DNA from: Actinomycetota bacterium
GTDB taxonomy: Bacteria > Actinomycetota > Actinomycetes > Actinomycetales > Microbacteriaceae
DNA length: 64,000 bases
Reading direction: 5' to 3'
Assembly: GCA_947449765.1 (NCBI GenBank)
Contig: CANFSP010000003.1
Span: 1 to 64,000, forward strand
Positions within the stretch are counted from its first letter, which is position 1. Every line of letters starts with the position of its first letter. Below the pieces are notes generated by a model that was given only the letters and a program-made list of their open reading frames with translations, had not been told where the DNA came from and did not search any database. Position numbers and translations under genes: made by a program. Shown here one piece after another: positions 1 through 8,015 of the stretch.

Positions 1-116
1 ACGGAACAAACATCCGAATAATCGACCAACAAACAGGCGAACTACTCCGAGAACTCACACTCGACACAACCCGCGACTACCAACCCCAAAAAAGAAAGAA
101 CCCCCCGAACCCGTAG
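1..116 (+). mobile_element. IS481-like transposase, C-terminal fragment (cut by window edge)
   Basis: Frame 3 (from base 3) is open to a TAG at 114-116 and reads ...IRIIDQQTGELLRELTLD... then TRDYQP, which is the characteristic C-terminal tail of IS481-family DDE transposases in actinobacteria. Only the last 37 codons lie in the window, so intactness cannot be judged. No terminal inverted repeat was recognised in the 35 bases between the stop codon and tRNA-Ser. The stop lies inside the hairpin that terminates the convergent tRNA gene. The family call rests on recall of the tail motif, not on a search. Confidence 0.7.
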
Positions 117-125
117 GTTCAGGGG
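88..125 (-). terminator. Rho-independent terminator of tRNA-Ser(GCU)
   Basis: On the minus strand a stem (CCCC-x-GAACC / GGTTC-x-GGGG, bases 102-125) is followed by a T-rich run (the A/G-rich stretch 88-100 on the plus strand). It sits about 25 bases beyond the tRNA 3' end and overlaps the 3' end of the convergent transposase ORF. Confidence 0.7.
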
Positions 126-149
126 ATTCCGATGTCTTGCGACATCACA

Positions 150-241
150 TGGCGGAGACGGAGGGATTTGAACCCTCGGTCCCCTTACGAGGACTCCACC
201 TTAGCAGGGTGGTGCACTAGGCCTGACTATGCGACATCTCC
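150..241 (-). tRNA. tRNA-Ser(GCU)
   Basis: A complete serine tRNA on the minus strand. The acceptor arms GGAGATG / CGTCTCC pair, the anticodon stem CCACC/GGTGG holds the loop with anticodon GCT, and there is a long variable arm as expected for class II tRNAs. The T arm is GAGGGTTCAAATCCCTC. The 3' CCA is encoded (bases 150-152). A TAGACT -10 element lies upstream at 274-269. Confidence 0.96.
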
Positions 242-321
242 CCTGCGGCGCAAAACCGCAGCGAGCCTAGTCTAACCGGGTAACGCCTTGGCGAAAAACC
301 GGCTTCTGTTCTGCGTGCGAA

Positions 322-1632
322 CTAGTTTGTTACCGAGCAGGTGTACTGATCAGCTGACTGACCGGTGATGTTCTTGTCGAGCTCAACTGGAGTAGCTGTC
401 GATGAGGGGACTGGCCTAGGTGTCGCCGACGCCGTCGGTTCCGAAGACGCTGCAGCCGTCGTGGTTGGCGCCGGAGCGGGAGTCTTTGTCGCGACCGGGG
501 CGGTGCCCTGCTCAGCCGCGCGACCTAATCCGCCCGTAATGGTCACCGGCTGGTCGGCAATCAGGGCCGCAAACAGGGCATCCGCCGCTTCAAGATCGGG
601 CTTAACCTTGCCGGTATAAATGCCGTCGTTGCCGGTCGTGCCGGGGTACTGCACGAAGACAATCTTGGACAAATCCACCGTCTTGACCGCCATGGCCATC
701 GACACGAGAACATCAGGACTGTTCAAGCTGGTCGACAACGTCATATTCGACACAATGGCCTTGGCCATCGAGTAGAGCGCGAGAGGGTTGGCGAGTAGAT
801 TTTCGCCCTTAATCTTTCGCGTGAGAGAAGAGAGGAAGACCTGCTGATTGCTAATTCGGCCGAGGTCTGAACCATCGCCGACGCCGTGCCGGGTGCGAAG
901 AAACTGGAGTGCCTGTTGCCCCTCAAGGGTCACGAGACCGGCAGGCAAATCGAGGTCGGTGTACGAGTCGACCAGAGGTGCCGCCAAGCACACGTCAACG
1001 CCACCAACGGCATTCGAGAGGTCGACGACGCCGTCAAAGGTGACGAGACCGGCATACGGAATACTGAGACCTGTGAGGGCCTCGACGGTTGCCACGACAC
1101 AGGGGAGTCCGCCCTCGCTCATCGTTGCGTTAATCGGTCCAGACCAGCCGCCGCCACCACCGGGGCACTCGGGGAATTCCACCACCATGTCGCGGGGGAT
1201 GCTCACCACAGTCACGCTCTGGTGATCGGCCGAGACATGCACGATCATGTTGACGTCGTTGAGTTCAGAGCCGGGATCAGGTCCGTAGTTTGACGACTGC
1301 CCTTTGCGAGTGTCGCTTCCGACCAGCAAAACGTTGAATCCGCCCTCAATCGCATCGATTGACGGGATGGCGTCGCCCAAATCCACCGTCTTGGCGCTGT
1401 TCCACACATCCCACGCGGCAATGGCCGCTACGGATCCAGCGCTGACCAGGAGGACCGAGAGGCAGATACCGATGAAACCGAGGACACCGATACGACGACC
1501 GCGCTGACCCTCACGCCCGTGCTGAATGGTACGGGCCGGGGCGACTGGTTTCTGAGTCGTTGGGGTAGAAGACGTATTCGTTGCTTCTTTACCCTGGCGA
1601 GAACGTCGACCGGACGGTTTCTCTGTACTCAT
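322..1632 (-). CDS. LytR-CpsA-Psr (LCP) family cell-wall ligase
   Basis: A 436-residue LCP protein, predicted to transfer undecaprenyl-linked glycopolymers (teichoic acid or other wall polysaccharide) onto peptidoglycan. The order is a basic cytoplasmic N-terminus (1-48), one membrane span (about 49-73), the extracellular LCP domain with VGSDTR (about 104-109), SIPRD (144-148) and the LRTRHG...DLGR motif that binds the phosphate, then a Pro/Thr/Ala-rich C-terminal tail. The start has a GAAGGAA ribosome-binding site in front. It begins 21 bases after the 3' end of tRNA-Ser(UGA) on the same strand with no terminator between, so it may be co-transcribed with that tRNA. Which polymer it ligates cannot be told. 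Confidence 0.9.
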   Translation of the reverse strand: MSTEKPSGRRSRQGKEATNTSSTPTTQKPVAPARTIQHGREGQRGRRIGVLGFIGICLSVLLVSAGSVAAIAAWDVWNSAKTVDLGDAIPSIDAIEGGFNVLLVGSDTRKGQSSNYGPDPGSELNDVNMIVHVSADHQSVTVVSIPRDMVVEFPECPGGGGGWSGPINATMSEGGLPCVVATVEALTGLSIPYAGLVTFDGVVDLSNAVGGVDVCLAAPLVDSYTDLDLPAGLVTLEGQQALQFLRTRHGVGDGSDLGRISNQQVFLSSLTRKIKGENLLANPLALYSMAKAIVSNMTLSTSLNSPDVLVSMAMAVKTVDLSKIVFVQYPGTTGNDGIYTGKVKPDLEAADALFAALIADQPVTITGGLGRAAEQGTAPVATKTPAPAPTTTAAASSEPTASATPRPVPSSTATPVELDKNITGQSADQYTCSVTN

Positions 1633-1653
1633 CGTTTTCCTTCATCTGTTCTG

Positions 1654-1741
1654 TGGCGGAGGGCGTGGGATTCGAACCCACGAAGCATTGCTGCTCACTG
1701 GTTTTCAAGACCAGCTCCATCGGCCGCTCGGACAGCCCTCC
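1654..1741 (-). tRNA. tRNA-Ser(UGA)
   Basis: A second serine tRNA on the minus strand. The acceptor GGAGGGC / GCCCTCC pairs, the anticodon stem CTGGT/ACCAG carries a loop with anticodon TGA, the variable arm is long, the T arm is GTGGGTTCGAATCCCAC, and CCA is encoded at 1654-1656. It lies between the Cof-type phosphatase (upstream) and the LCP gene, all on one strand. Confidence 0.96.
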
Positions 1742-1863
1742 CGTGTCATCTTCACGAACCAGCATGGAGATAACAGGGATAAGTGTATCGAACGCACCAA
1801 TGTCTAGGGTTGCAGACGCGTCTGGCAGCAACCTGTGCGCGAGGGGCAGAGAGCCTGAGTTCG

Positions 1864-2688
1864 TTAGACGCCGGGAAGCTTGAGTAACGGTGCAACCACA
1901 CCGAGCTCGGCAGCGGTTCCGGTGAACTCATTGCCCGCGACGCGCACTTCATCCGGTGCATCGCCCATCACGACGCCGCGCCCCGACTCGGACGCCCAAC
2001 GAAGCATGTCGATGTCGTTTCTTCCGTCGCCGGCAGCGAAAACGCGGTGCCGTGGAATACCGACTTGCTGACGAACCTTCTCGAGACCGGTTGCCTTGTT
2101 CACGCCCTCGGGCGCGATGTCCAGCCACGCGGTCAGCCCAATCGCATAGGTCACTCGGTGCAGACCCATTTTTTCGACGGCAGTGAGAAAGTCCTCGATG
2201 TCGTGGGTTGGGGAAATAACGACGACTCGCGTGGCCTGACGATGCAACAGCTCGTCAAACGGCACGGTGTGGCTAGCGTGATTCGACTGCACGCCAGGAA
2301 ATGGTTCGGTGAAGTAATAGTCCCCGTTGGCGGCCTCAATCGCGTACTTGCCGTTGGGCAGGTGCGGTCGAATTGTGAGCAGAGCGGATGCCGGGTCAAA
2401 CGTCTCGACGTACTCTTCGCGATACCCGATCTCAGCCGTCGGGTCTTTCTTCCACACCACCGCGCCATTCGAGCACACGATGAACTCAGGGGTGAGTCCG
2501 AGTTCCTCGATGACCGGAACGGTGTCGCTCATCGCGCGTCCCGTGGCCAGCATCACCTCGTGACCTGCGGCCTTGACGCGTTCAACCGCGTCGATGACCT
2601 CATCCGAAATGTCGCCACGATGAGTCAACAGGGTTCCGTCGATGTCGAGAGCGACAAGCCAGCGCTCTTCTTCACGCGCAGCGTTCAC
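1864..2688 (-). CDS. Cof-type HAD-IIB family hydrolase
   Basis: A 274-residue cytosolic phosphatase of the Cof/HAD-IIB subfamily, which dephosphorylates small phosphorylated metabolites (sugar phosphates, flavin or pyridoxal precursors). Motif I is DIDGT (residues 15-19) near the N-terminus, motif II is the ATGR region, and the C-terminal [12 protein letters not shown] supplies the Mg-binding acidic residues. A cap domain lies between, as in type IIB. Its ATG overlaps the serS stop by 4 bases, so translation is coupled to serS. The substrate is not predictable from sequence. Confidence 0.85.
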   Translation of the reverse strand: MNAAREEERWLVALDIDGTLLTHRGDISDEVIDAVERVKAAGHEVMLATGRAMSDTVPVIEELGLTPEFIVCSNGAVVWKKDPTAEIGYREEYVETFDPASALLTIRPHLPNGKYAIEAANGDYYFTEPFPGVQSNHASHTVPFDELLHRQATRVVVISPTHDIEDFLTAVEKMGLHRVTYAIGLTAWLDIAPEGVNKATGLEKVRQQVGIPRHRVFAAGDGRNDIDMLRWASESGRGVVMGDAPDEVRVAGNEFTGTAAELGVVAPLLKLPGV

Positions 2689-3959
2689 GAGCGCGTCTCC
2701 TGGGGCACCAAGATTTCGAGTCCGCCGAGGTATGGACGAAGCGCGTCAGGAACGCGCACCGAACCATCGGCCTGCTGGTGCGTCTCGAGAATCGCGACGA
2801 TCCAGCGCGTGGTGGCAAGTGTCCCGTTGAGGGTGGCAACCGGGGCCGTCTTGCCTGACTCGGTGCGGAATCGCGTGTTCAGCCGGCGAGCTTGATAAGT
2901 GGTGCAATTCGATGTGCTGGTGAGCTCACGATACGCACCCTGCGTCGGAATCCATGCCTCAATGTCGAATTTGCGCGCGGCGCTCGATCCGAGGTCGCCC
3001 GCGGCGACATCGATAACCCGATACGCGAGTCCGAGTGACTGCATCATCTCTTCTTGCCACATCACGAGTTTGTCGTGCTCGGCTTGGGCAACCTCGGGAT
3101 GCGCGTACACGAACATCTCCAGCTTGTTGAATTGGTGCACCCGGATGATGCCGCGCGTGTCTTTGCCACTCGCGCCCGCCTCACGGCGATAACAGGTCGA
3201 CCAGCCTGCATAGCGAATCGGCTCGGCGTCAACATCGAGAATCTCATCAGCGTGGTAGCCGGCGAGCGCGACCTCACTCGTCCCGGTGAGGTAGAGGTCA
3301 TCTGCCGGCAGGTAGTAAATTTCGTCGGAGTGCTCACCCAAGAATCCCGTTCCGGCCATTACCTGAGGACGCACAAGGGTCGGGGTAATCAGCGGGATGA
3401 AGCCAGCGGATAGTGCCTTGTCGAGGGCAAGGTTCATCAGCGCGAGTTCAAGCCGGGCTCCCACACCACGCAAAAAGTAAAATCGTGAGCCAGAAACCTT
3501 GGCTCCGCGTTCGGTGTCGATGGCACCGAGAAGTTGACCAATCTCGAGGTGGTCGCGAGGTTCAAAATCGAACGTCACGGGCGTGCCGACTTCACGCAGC
3601 GTGACAAAACTTTCCTCGCCGCCGGATGGGACTCCGTCGATGACGAGGTTTTCGATGCGGCGCGCAATCTGCTCGAATGCCTCATCCGCCTCGTTGGCCG
3701 ATGCCTGCGCATCCTTGACTCGGGCGGCAAGATCGGCAACCTCGGCAAGGAGCTTTGTCTTCTCGTCTCCGGTGGCGGCCCCCACCTTCTTACCGAACGC
3801 GTTCTGCTCGGCGCGAAGTGTCTCGAATGTGGTCAACGCGGCGCGGCGCGCGACATCAGCGGCAATCGCCTCATCAACAATCTCGACTGACCCGCCACGT
3901 GCTTCCTGTGAGCGTCGAATTGAGTCGGGATTCTCACGAAGAATCTGGGGGTCAATCAC
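2685..3959 (-). CDS. serS: Seryl-tRNA synthetase
   Basis: A 424-residue class II aminoacyl-tRNA synthetase that charges tRNA-Ser. The N-terminal two-helix coiled-coil arm (about residues 30-105) reads the long variable arm. The catalytic core carries TSEVALAG, motif 2 (CYRREAG...GIIRVHQF) and motif 3 ([15 protein letters not shown]). Start is GTG at 3959, six bases after a TAAACT -10, so the mRNA is probably leaderless. It is followed by the Cof-type hydrolase (4-base overlap) and then by both serine tRNAs of this window on the same strand. Confidence 0.97.
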   Translation of the reverse strand: MIDPQILRENPDSIRRSQEARGGSVEIVDEAIAADVARRAALTTFETLRAEQNAFGKKVGAATGDEKTKLLAEVADLAARVKDAQASANEADEAFEQIARRIENLVIDGVPSGGEESFVTLREVGTPVTFDFEPRDHLEIGQLLGAIDTERGAKVSGSRFYFLRGVGARLELALMNLALDKALSAGFIPLITPTLVRPQVMAGTGFLGEHSDEIYYLPADDLYLTGTSEVALAGYHADEILDVDAEPIRYAGWSTCYRREAGASGKDTRGIIRVHQFNKLEMFVYAHPEVAQAEHDKLVMWQEEMMQSLGLAYRVIDVAAGDLGSSAARKFDIEAWIPTQGAYRELTSTSNCTTYQARRLNTRFRTESGKTAPVATLNGTLATTRWIVAILETHQQADGSVRVPDALRPYLGGLEILVPQETRS

Positions 3960-3978
3960 GACTCGAGTTTACCTGCGC

Positions 3979-4923
3979 CTAGGCGCCGAGGATGTCGTCA
4001 AGCCACGCGCGAGCATCCCGGAATTTCTTGTCGCTGTATTGATCTGCGTGGGTGACCGGCGCGCGGTCTGCTCGAGGGTAGCTCCCTAAGAAGGTAACCC
4101 GCGGACTGAACCGGCGAAGCCCCAGAAGTGCATCAGACATGCGCTCGTCACGAACGTGTCCATCGGCATCGATGACGAAGCGATACCGTCCCATCGAATC
4201 CCCAATCGGACGCGACTGAATCAAACTGAGATTGACTCCGCGGGTGGCAAACTGCTCCAGCATCTCCAGCAATGCACCCGCGCGATCTTCCGGCAATTCG
4301 ACAATGATGCTCGTTTTGTCATACCCGGTCGGCCTCGGAAGTTCTCGAGTCGAACTAACCAGAACGAACCGCGTGACGGCATGAGCATTTGCGCCAACGT
4401 TGGCCGCGAGGACATCCACCTCATAGTGCTTCTTAATGCCTGCGGGAGCGATTGCCGCGGTCCCGTGGGGGGCCGCCAGCGCATCAACAACAGAAGCAAC
4501 ATTGCTCGTGGCCGGAAGGTGTGCATGCTTCGGCAGTTTTTTCTCAAGCCAGGGTCGACATTGGGCATACGCCACCGGATGCGCGGTGACCACAGTTATG
4601 TCTGACAGCTTGGTGCCCGGCGCAGCCACCACGTCGAAAGCAACGGGAACGAGATATTCCCCAATGATGCGCAGGTGTGGTGTGTTCGCCAGTGCGTCCT
4701 GGGCTGCGGTGACTCCACCGTCAATCGAATTCTCGATGGCAATCATCGCCGCGTTCGACCGACCAGCCACCACGTCGGCGATTGCCTCACCCACATTGCT
4801 TACGGGATGCCACACAGCCCCCACCGCTTGAGGCACTTGGGCGAGCGCGGCTTCGGTGAATGTGCCCGCGGGACCCAGATAACTGTAGGTCAGCGAGCCG
4901 GCATTTTTTCTCCGCGTAGCCAT
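3979..4923 (-). CDS. pheA: Prephenate dehydratase
   Basis: A 314-residue monofunctional prephenate dehydratase, converting prephenate to phenylpyruvate in phenylalanine synthesis. It opens with the family signature YLGPAGTFTEAA and carries the catalytic TRF motif (VTRFVLVS). A C-terminal ACT domain follows; the phenylalanine-binding motifs GALV and ESRP are here GALL and QSRP. There is no chorismate mutase domain. ATG 4923 is preceded by TAGCCT ending 6 bases upstream, a leaderless arrangement. It is divergent from pgm with only 34 bases between the two starts. Confidence 0.95.
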   Translation of the reverse strand: MATRRKNAGSLTYSYLGPAGTFTEAALAQVPQAVGAVWHPVSNVGEAIADVVAGRSNAAMIAIENSIDGGVTAAQDALANTPHLRIIGEYLVPVAFDVVAAPGTKLSDITVVTAHPVAYAQCRPWLEKKLPKHAHLPATSNVASVVDALAAPHGTAAIAPAGIKKHYEVDVLAANVGANAHAVTRFVLVSSTRELPRPTGYDKTSIIVELPEDRAGALLEMLEQFATRGVNLSLIQSRPIGDSMGRYRFVIDADGHVRDERMSDALLGLRRFSPRVTFLGSYPRADRAPVTHADQYSDKKFRDARAWLDDILGA

Positions 4924-4957
4924 TTACCTAGGCTACTAGCGCTGACAGACTAACCGC

Positions 4958-6595
4958 GTGAGCACTGAAGCAATGAAGCGCGCTGGGCAGCCAGCACGAG
5001 CATCCGATCTCATCGATGTGGATGCTCTTACCGCGGCGTATTACGAACGTCACCCCGATCCGGCCAATCCCGACCAGGCGGTTGCTTTTGGCACTTCGGG
5101 GCACCGGGGATCGTCCCTTGATACCTCGTTCAACGACGACCACATCGCCGCTACCACGCAGGCGATTGTTGAATACCGCCGAGAAATGGGCATCACCGGC
5201 CCCTTGTTTATTGGCATGGACACCCACGCGCTCAGCCGACCCGCACAAACAACCGCCCTCGAAGTGCTGGTGGCGAATGGGGTGCGCGTGCTCATGGATT
5301 CCCGAGATCGTTTCACCCCAACCCCGGCCCTCTCTCACGCCATTCTTCGTTACAACGCAGGCCGTCACGCAGACCTCGCCGATGGAATCGTGGTAACCCC
5401 GAGCCACAACCCGCCCGCGGACGGCGGGTTCAAGTACAACCCCCCGCACGGTGGCCCGGCAGATAACGACGCCACCAACGCGATAGCCGCCCGAGCAAAC
5501 GAGCTACTCGCAAACGGCCTGGCGGATGTGCTCCGCACGACCGATCTGTCCGAAATTGAAACCTACGATTTTCTCGAGACCTACGTGAGCGATCTCGCCA
5601 ACGTCATTGACATGGACGAGATTGCGAAATCGGGGATACGAATTGGTGCGGATCCCCTCGGTGGCGCATCCGTCGACTATTGGGCGTGCATCGCCGAGGT
5701 GTACCAGCTAGACCTGACTGTGGTGAATCCCGGTGTCGACCCGAGGTGGTCCTTCATGACGCTCGACTGGGACGGCAAGATTCGCATGGATCCGTCCAGC
5801 GCAAACGCGATGGCGTCACTCATCGACAAGCGACACGAATTCGACCTGCTGACCGGAAACGACGCTGACGCAGATCGACACGGAATCGTCACGCCGGATG
5901 ACGGATTGATGAACCCCAATCATTTCCTCGCCGTCGCGATCGACTATCTCTTTCGTCATCGACCGAAATGGTCAGCCGATGCGCGGGTGGGGAAGACCCT
6001 CGTGTCGAGTCGCATCATCGACCGGGTCGTCGCATCCCTCGGGCGCACGCTGTGGGAAGTGCCGGTGGGATTCAAGTGGTTCGTTCCCGGACTTCTCGAC
6101 GGCTCGGTTGGCTTCGGGGGCGAAGAAAGCGCGGGAGCCTCGTTTTTGCGGTTCGATGGAACCCCGTGGTCCACGGATAAAGACGGCATCCTGCTCTGCC
6201 TGCTCGCGGCCGAGATTCTCGCGGTCACCCACAAGACACCGTCACAGATCTATCGGGACTTGACGTACCAGTTCGGCGACCCCGTCTACCAACGAATGGA
6301 TGCGCCCGCCAACCGCACTCAAAAAGCTCGGCTCTCCAAGCTCTCCGGAGACGACATCGTGGCACTCACTCTCGCCGGCGACCCGATTACCGCCAAACTC
6401 TCGCATGCCCCGGGTAACGGGGCTGCTCTGGGTGGGGTCAAGGTAGAAACGGAATTCGCCTGGTTTGCAGCTCGGCCATCGGGGACCGAGGATGTCTACA
6501 AGATTTACGCAGAGTCTTTTAGGGGTGCCGAACACCTCAAGCTCGTTCAGGACGAAGCGCGCGCCATTGTTGATGCCGCTCTGAACGCGGGCTAG
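4958..6595 (+). CDS. pgm: Phosphoglucomutase (alpha-D-glucose-1,6-bisphosphate dependent)
   Basis: A 545-residue enzyme, almost exactly the length of E. coli Pgm, interconverting glucose-1-phosphate and glucose-6-phosphate for glycogen and wall precursor metabolism. The phosphoserine loop is TPSHNPP (Ser about 149), the Mg loop is DADADR, sugar recognition includes GGEESAG, and the C-terminal phosphate-binding loop is RPSGTED. GTG at 4958 is six bases after CAGACT, resembling the leaderless promoters elsewhere; the in-frame ATG at 4973 is the alternative start. Confidence 0.95.
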   Translation: MSTEAMKRAGQPARASDLIDVDALTAAYYERHPDPANPDQAVAFGTSGHRGSSLDTSFNDDHIAATTQAIVEYRREMGITGPLFIGMDTHALSRPAQTTALEVLVANGVRVLMDSRDRFTPTPALSHAILRYNAGRHADLADGIVVTPSHNPPADGGFKYNPPHGGPADNDATNAIAARANELLANGLADVLRTTDLSEIETYDFLETYVSDLANVIDMDEIAKSGIRIGADPLGGASVDYWACIAEVYQLDLTVVNPGVDPRWSFMTLDWDGKIRMDPSSANAMASLIDKRHEFDLLTGNDADADRHGIVTPDDGLMNPNHFLAVAIDYLFRHRPKWSADARVGKTLVSSRIIDRVVASLGRTLWEVPVGFKWFVPGLLDGSVGFGGEESAGASFLRFDGTPWSTDKDGILLCLLAAEILAVTHKTPSQIYRDLTYQFGDPVYQRMDAPANRTQKARLSKLSGDDIVALTLAGDPITAKLSHAPGNGAALGGVKVETEFAWFAARPSGTEDVYKIYAESFRGAEHLKLVQDEARAIVDAALNAG

Positions 6596-6617
6596 AAATC
6601 CGAAACAGGTTTGCGAT

Positions 6618-7517
6618 TTATCCGGCGGGCGTTTCGCTCGGGCTAGCAGTTGGGCTAGACGACGGATGCAGTGCATCGGTTACCGCTGCCTGCTGTTCTG
6701 GTGTCATCTGCTCCCAGTAGAGCGGGGCTGCGGGAAGACTAAATACTTCTTCGAGCGTCTTGATGTTGTTGTCGTGCATGTAACCCGCCAGTGGCGCACC
6801 AACGTAGCGGAAGTGCCAGGGCTCGTACTGGTACCCCGTGATCTCGGTGTAGCCCTTGGGGTAGCGCAGAATGTATCCCCACTTCCACGAATTCTCTTCG
6901 AGCCACTTGGCTTCGGGTTCGTCGGCAAAACAATCAAAAACGGGACACTTGCCGCTCGTCGCACCGATATCCATCGCCATACCGGTTTGGTGCTCGCTGT
7001 GCCCCGGTTTAGCGGTCAGGTTGAAGTCGTTCTTGAACGCGCGGGTCTGCATCTCGTAGCTGCGATAGCCCGAAAGGGCCTTGAGACCACGACCGGTCTC
7101 CTCGTGATAGGCATCAAACATGGCCTTCAACATGCTGGCCGCCACAGCGCGCATCTGCATGTCGAAACCTCGATCCACATCAACATCAACCAAGTCATTC
7201 GGCACCCAACTTGTGGGTTGCAGCGGCCGCAGTTTGTCGGCCACCACCCAGTTGCTCGACGGGTCATCGATGGAGAGGACATCGAGATGGAAAGTACGAT
7301 CAATGGTTGCCGGGTTTCGAGCGGGTGGCTTGGTCTGAGAAATCGCGTTCATCAATCCGCCCGGAGTCACCAACACCATCACCGCCACAGCCACGGCAGC
7401 ACCGCCAAACATCACGATGCCAAATAGCGTCCACCAAAATGAGGAGCGTTGACGCAACGGTTTGCGGGGTGCGCGGCGATGGCCAGTTGTTCTGGAGTGG
7501 GCTGCGGGACGAGTCAC
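6618..7517 (-). CDS. D-alanyl-D-alanine carboxypeptidase, VanY/M15B family
   Basis: A 299-residue membrane-anchored, zinc-dependent peptidase that trims D-Ala from peptidoglycan stem peptides. There is a basic N-terminus, one membrane span (about residues 27-48), then the M15 domain with SGYRSYEMQ, the zinc ligands in SEHQTGMAMD, and the final catalytic EPWHFRY. The C-terminal tail is Ser/Thr/Pro-rich. I chose GTG 7517 because it forms a GTGA overlap with the stop of the upstream HxlR gene; a longer reading frame to 7601 would run inside that gene. Confidence 0.9.
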   Translation of the reverse strand: MTRPAAHSRTTGHRRAPRKPLRQRSSFWWTLFGIVMFGGAAVAVAVMVLVTPGGLMNAISQTKPPARNPATIDRTFHLDVLSIDDPSSNWVVADKLRPLQPTSWVPNDLVDVDVDRGFDMQMRAVAASMLKAMFDAYHEETGRGLKALSGYRSYEMQTRAFKNDFNLTAKPGHSEHQTGMAMDIGATSGKCPVFDCFADEPEAKWLEENSWKWGYILRYPKGYTEITGYQYEPWHFRYVGAPLAGYMHDNNIKTLEEVFSLPAAPLYWEQMTPEQQAAVTDALHPSSSPTASPSETPAG

Positions 7518-7918
7518 GAACGCGAGTCTAGGGCAGTTATCTGAGAGGAATCGTAGCGCGCGCGATGCTCGAGAATTTCCTCGCGGTGGTCGAGGACCCA
7601 CTCAAGAACCGTTGCGAGGGGTTCTCGGATGGACCGGCCCATATCAGTGACGGCATACTCCGTCCAGGGCACCGGCTGAGTATGGAAAACGCGCTCAACC
7701 AGCCCGTCTCGCTCGAGCTGGCGAAGGGTGACCGTGAGCATGCGGCGGGAAATGCCCGGAATGGCGTCGAGAAGTTCGGTGAACCTCCGAGGTCGCTTGG
7801 CCAGGACGATGATTGCCATGACGCTCCACTTGTCCCCAATCCGCTGAAGAACACCGTGGACGAGTTCGCGATCGCCCGGTTGCACGCGTGACTTGAGCTC
7901 GCGTATCCGCTCATCCAT
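7514..7918 (-). CDS. HxlR-family transcriptional regulator
   Basis: A 134-residue winged-helix regulator. The core has GDKWSVMAI, RFTELLDAIPGISRRMLTVTLRQLERDGLV (recognition helix) and the wing VPWTEYAVTDMGRS, all typical of HxlR. HxlR members usually sense electrophiles or antibiotics and control a divergent gene. Here the divergent gene is a DHA2 efflux pump, and the shared region carries a 10-bp-spaced direct repeat. A GGAGGAA Shine-Dalgarno precedes ATG 7918. No conserved redox cysteine is visible, so a cysteine-sensing mechanism is unlikely. Confidence 0.92.
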   Translation of the reverse strand: MDERIRELKSRVQPGDRELVHGVLQRIGDKWSVMAIIVLAKRPRRFTELLDAIPGISRRMLTVTLRQLERDGLVERVFHTQPVPWTEYAVTDMGRSIREPLATVLEWVLDHREEILEHRARYDSSQITALDSRS

Positions 7919-7972
7919 AGGTTCCTCCTCTCGGCGTGGGGTGCGCTCCGGCTACGATACTATTGGTGACTG

Positions 7973-7991
7973 AGTTACTTATAGTTACTTA
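7973..7991. promoter_or_regulatory. Candidate HxlR operator (direct repeat)
   Basis: AGTTACTTA occurs at 7973-7981 and again at 7983-7991, exactly one helical turn apart, in the 97-bp divergent region between the HxlR gene and the DHA2 pump. Its place and spacing suit binding by an HxlR dimer on one DNA face. Assignment to this regulator is inference. Confidence 0.5.
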
Positions 7992-8015
7992 CCAGATTTA
8001 AATCGAAGGATGCCG

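Noticed and set aside
2047-2895. Plus-strand 282-codon open frame
   Set aside because: It is antisense to the Cof-type hydrolase and serS, has no recognisable domain and an Arg/His/Val-rich shadow composition.
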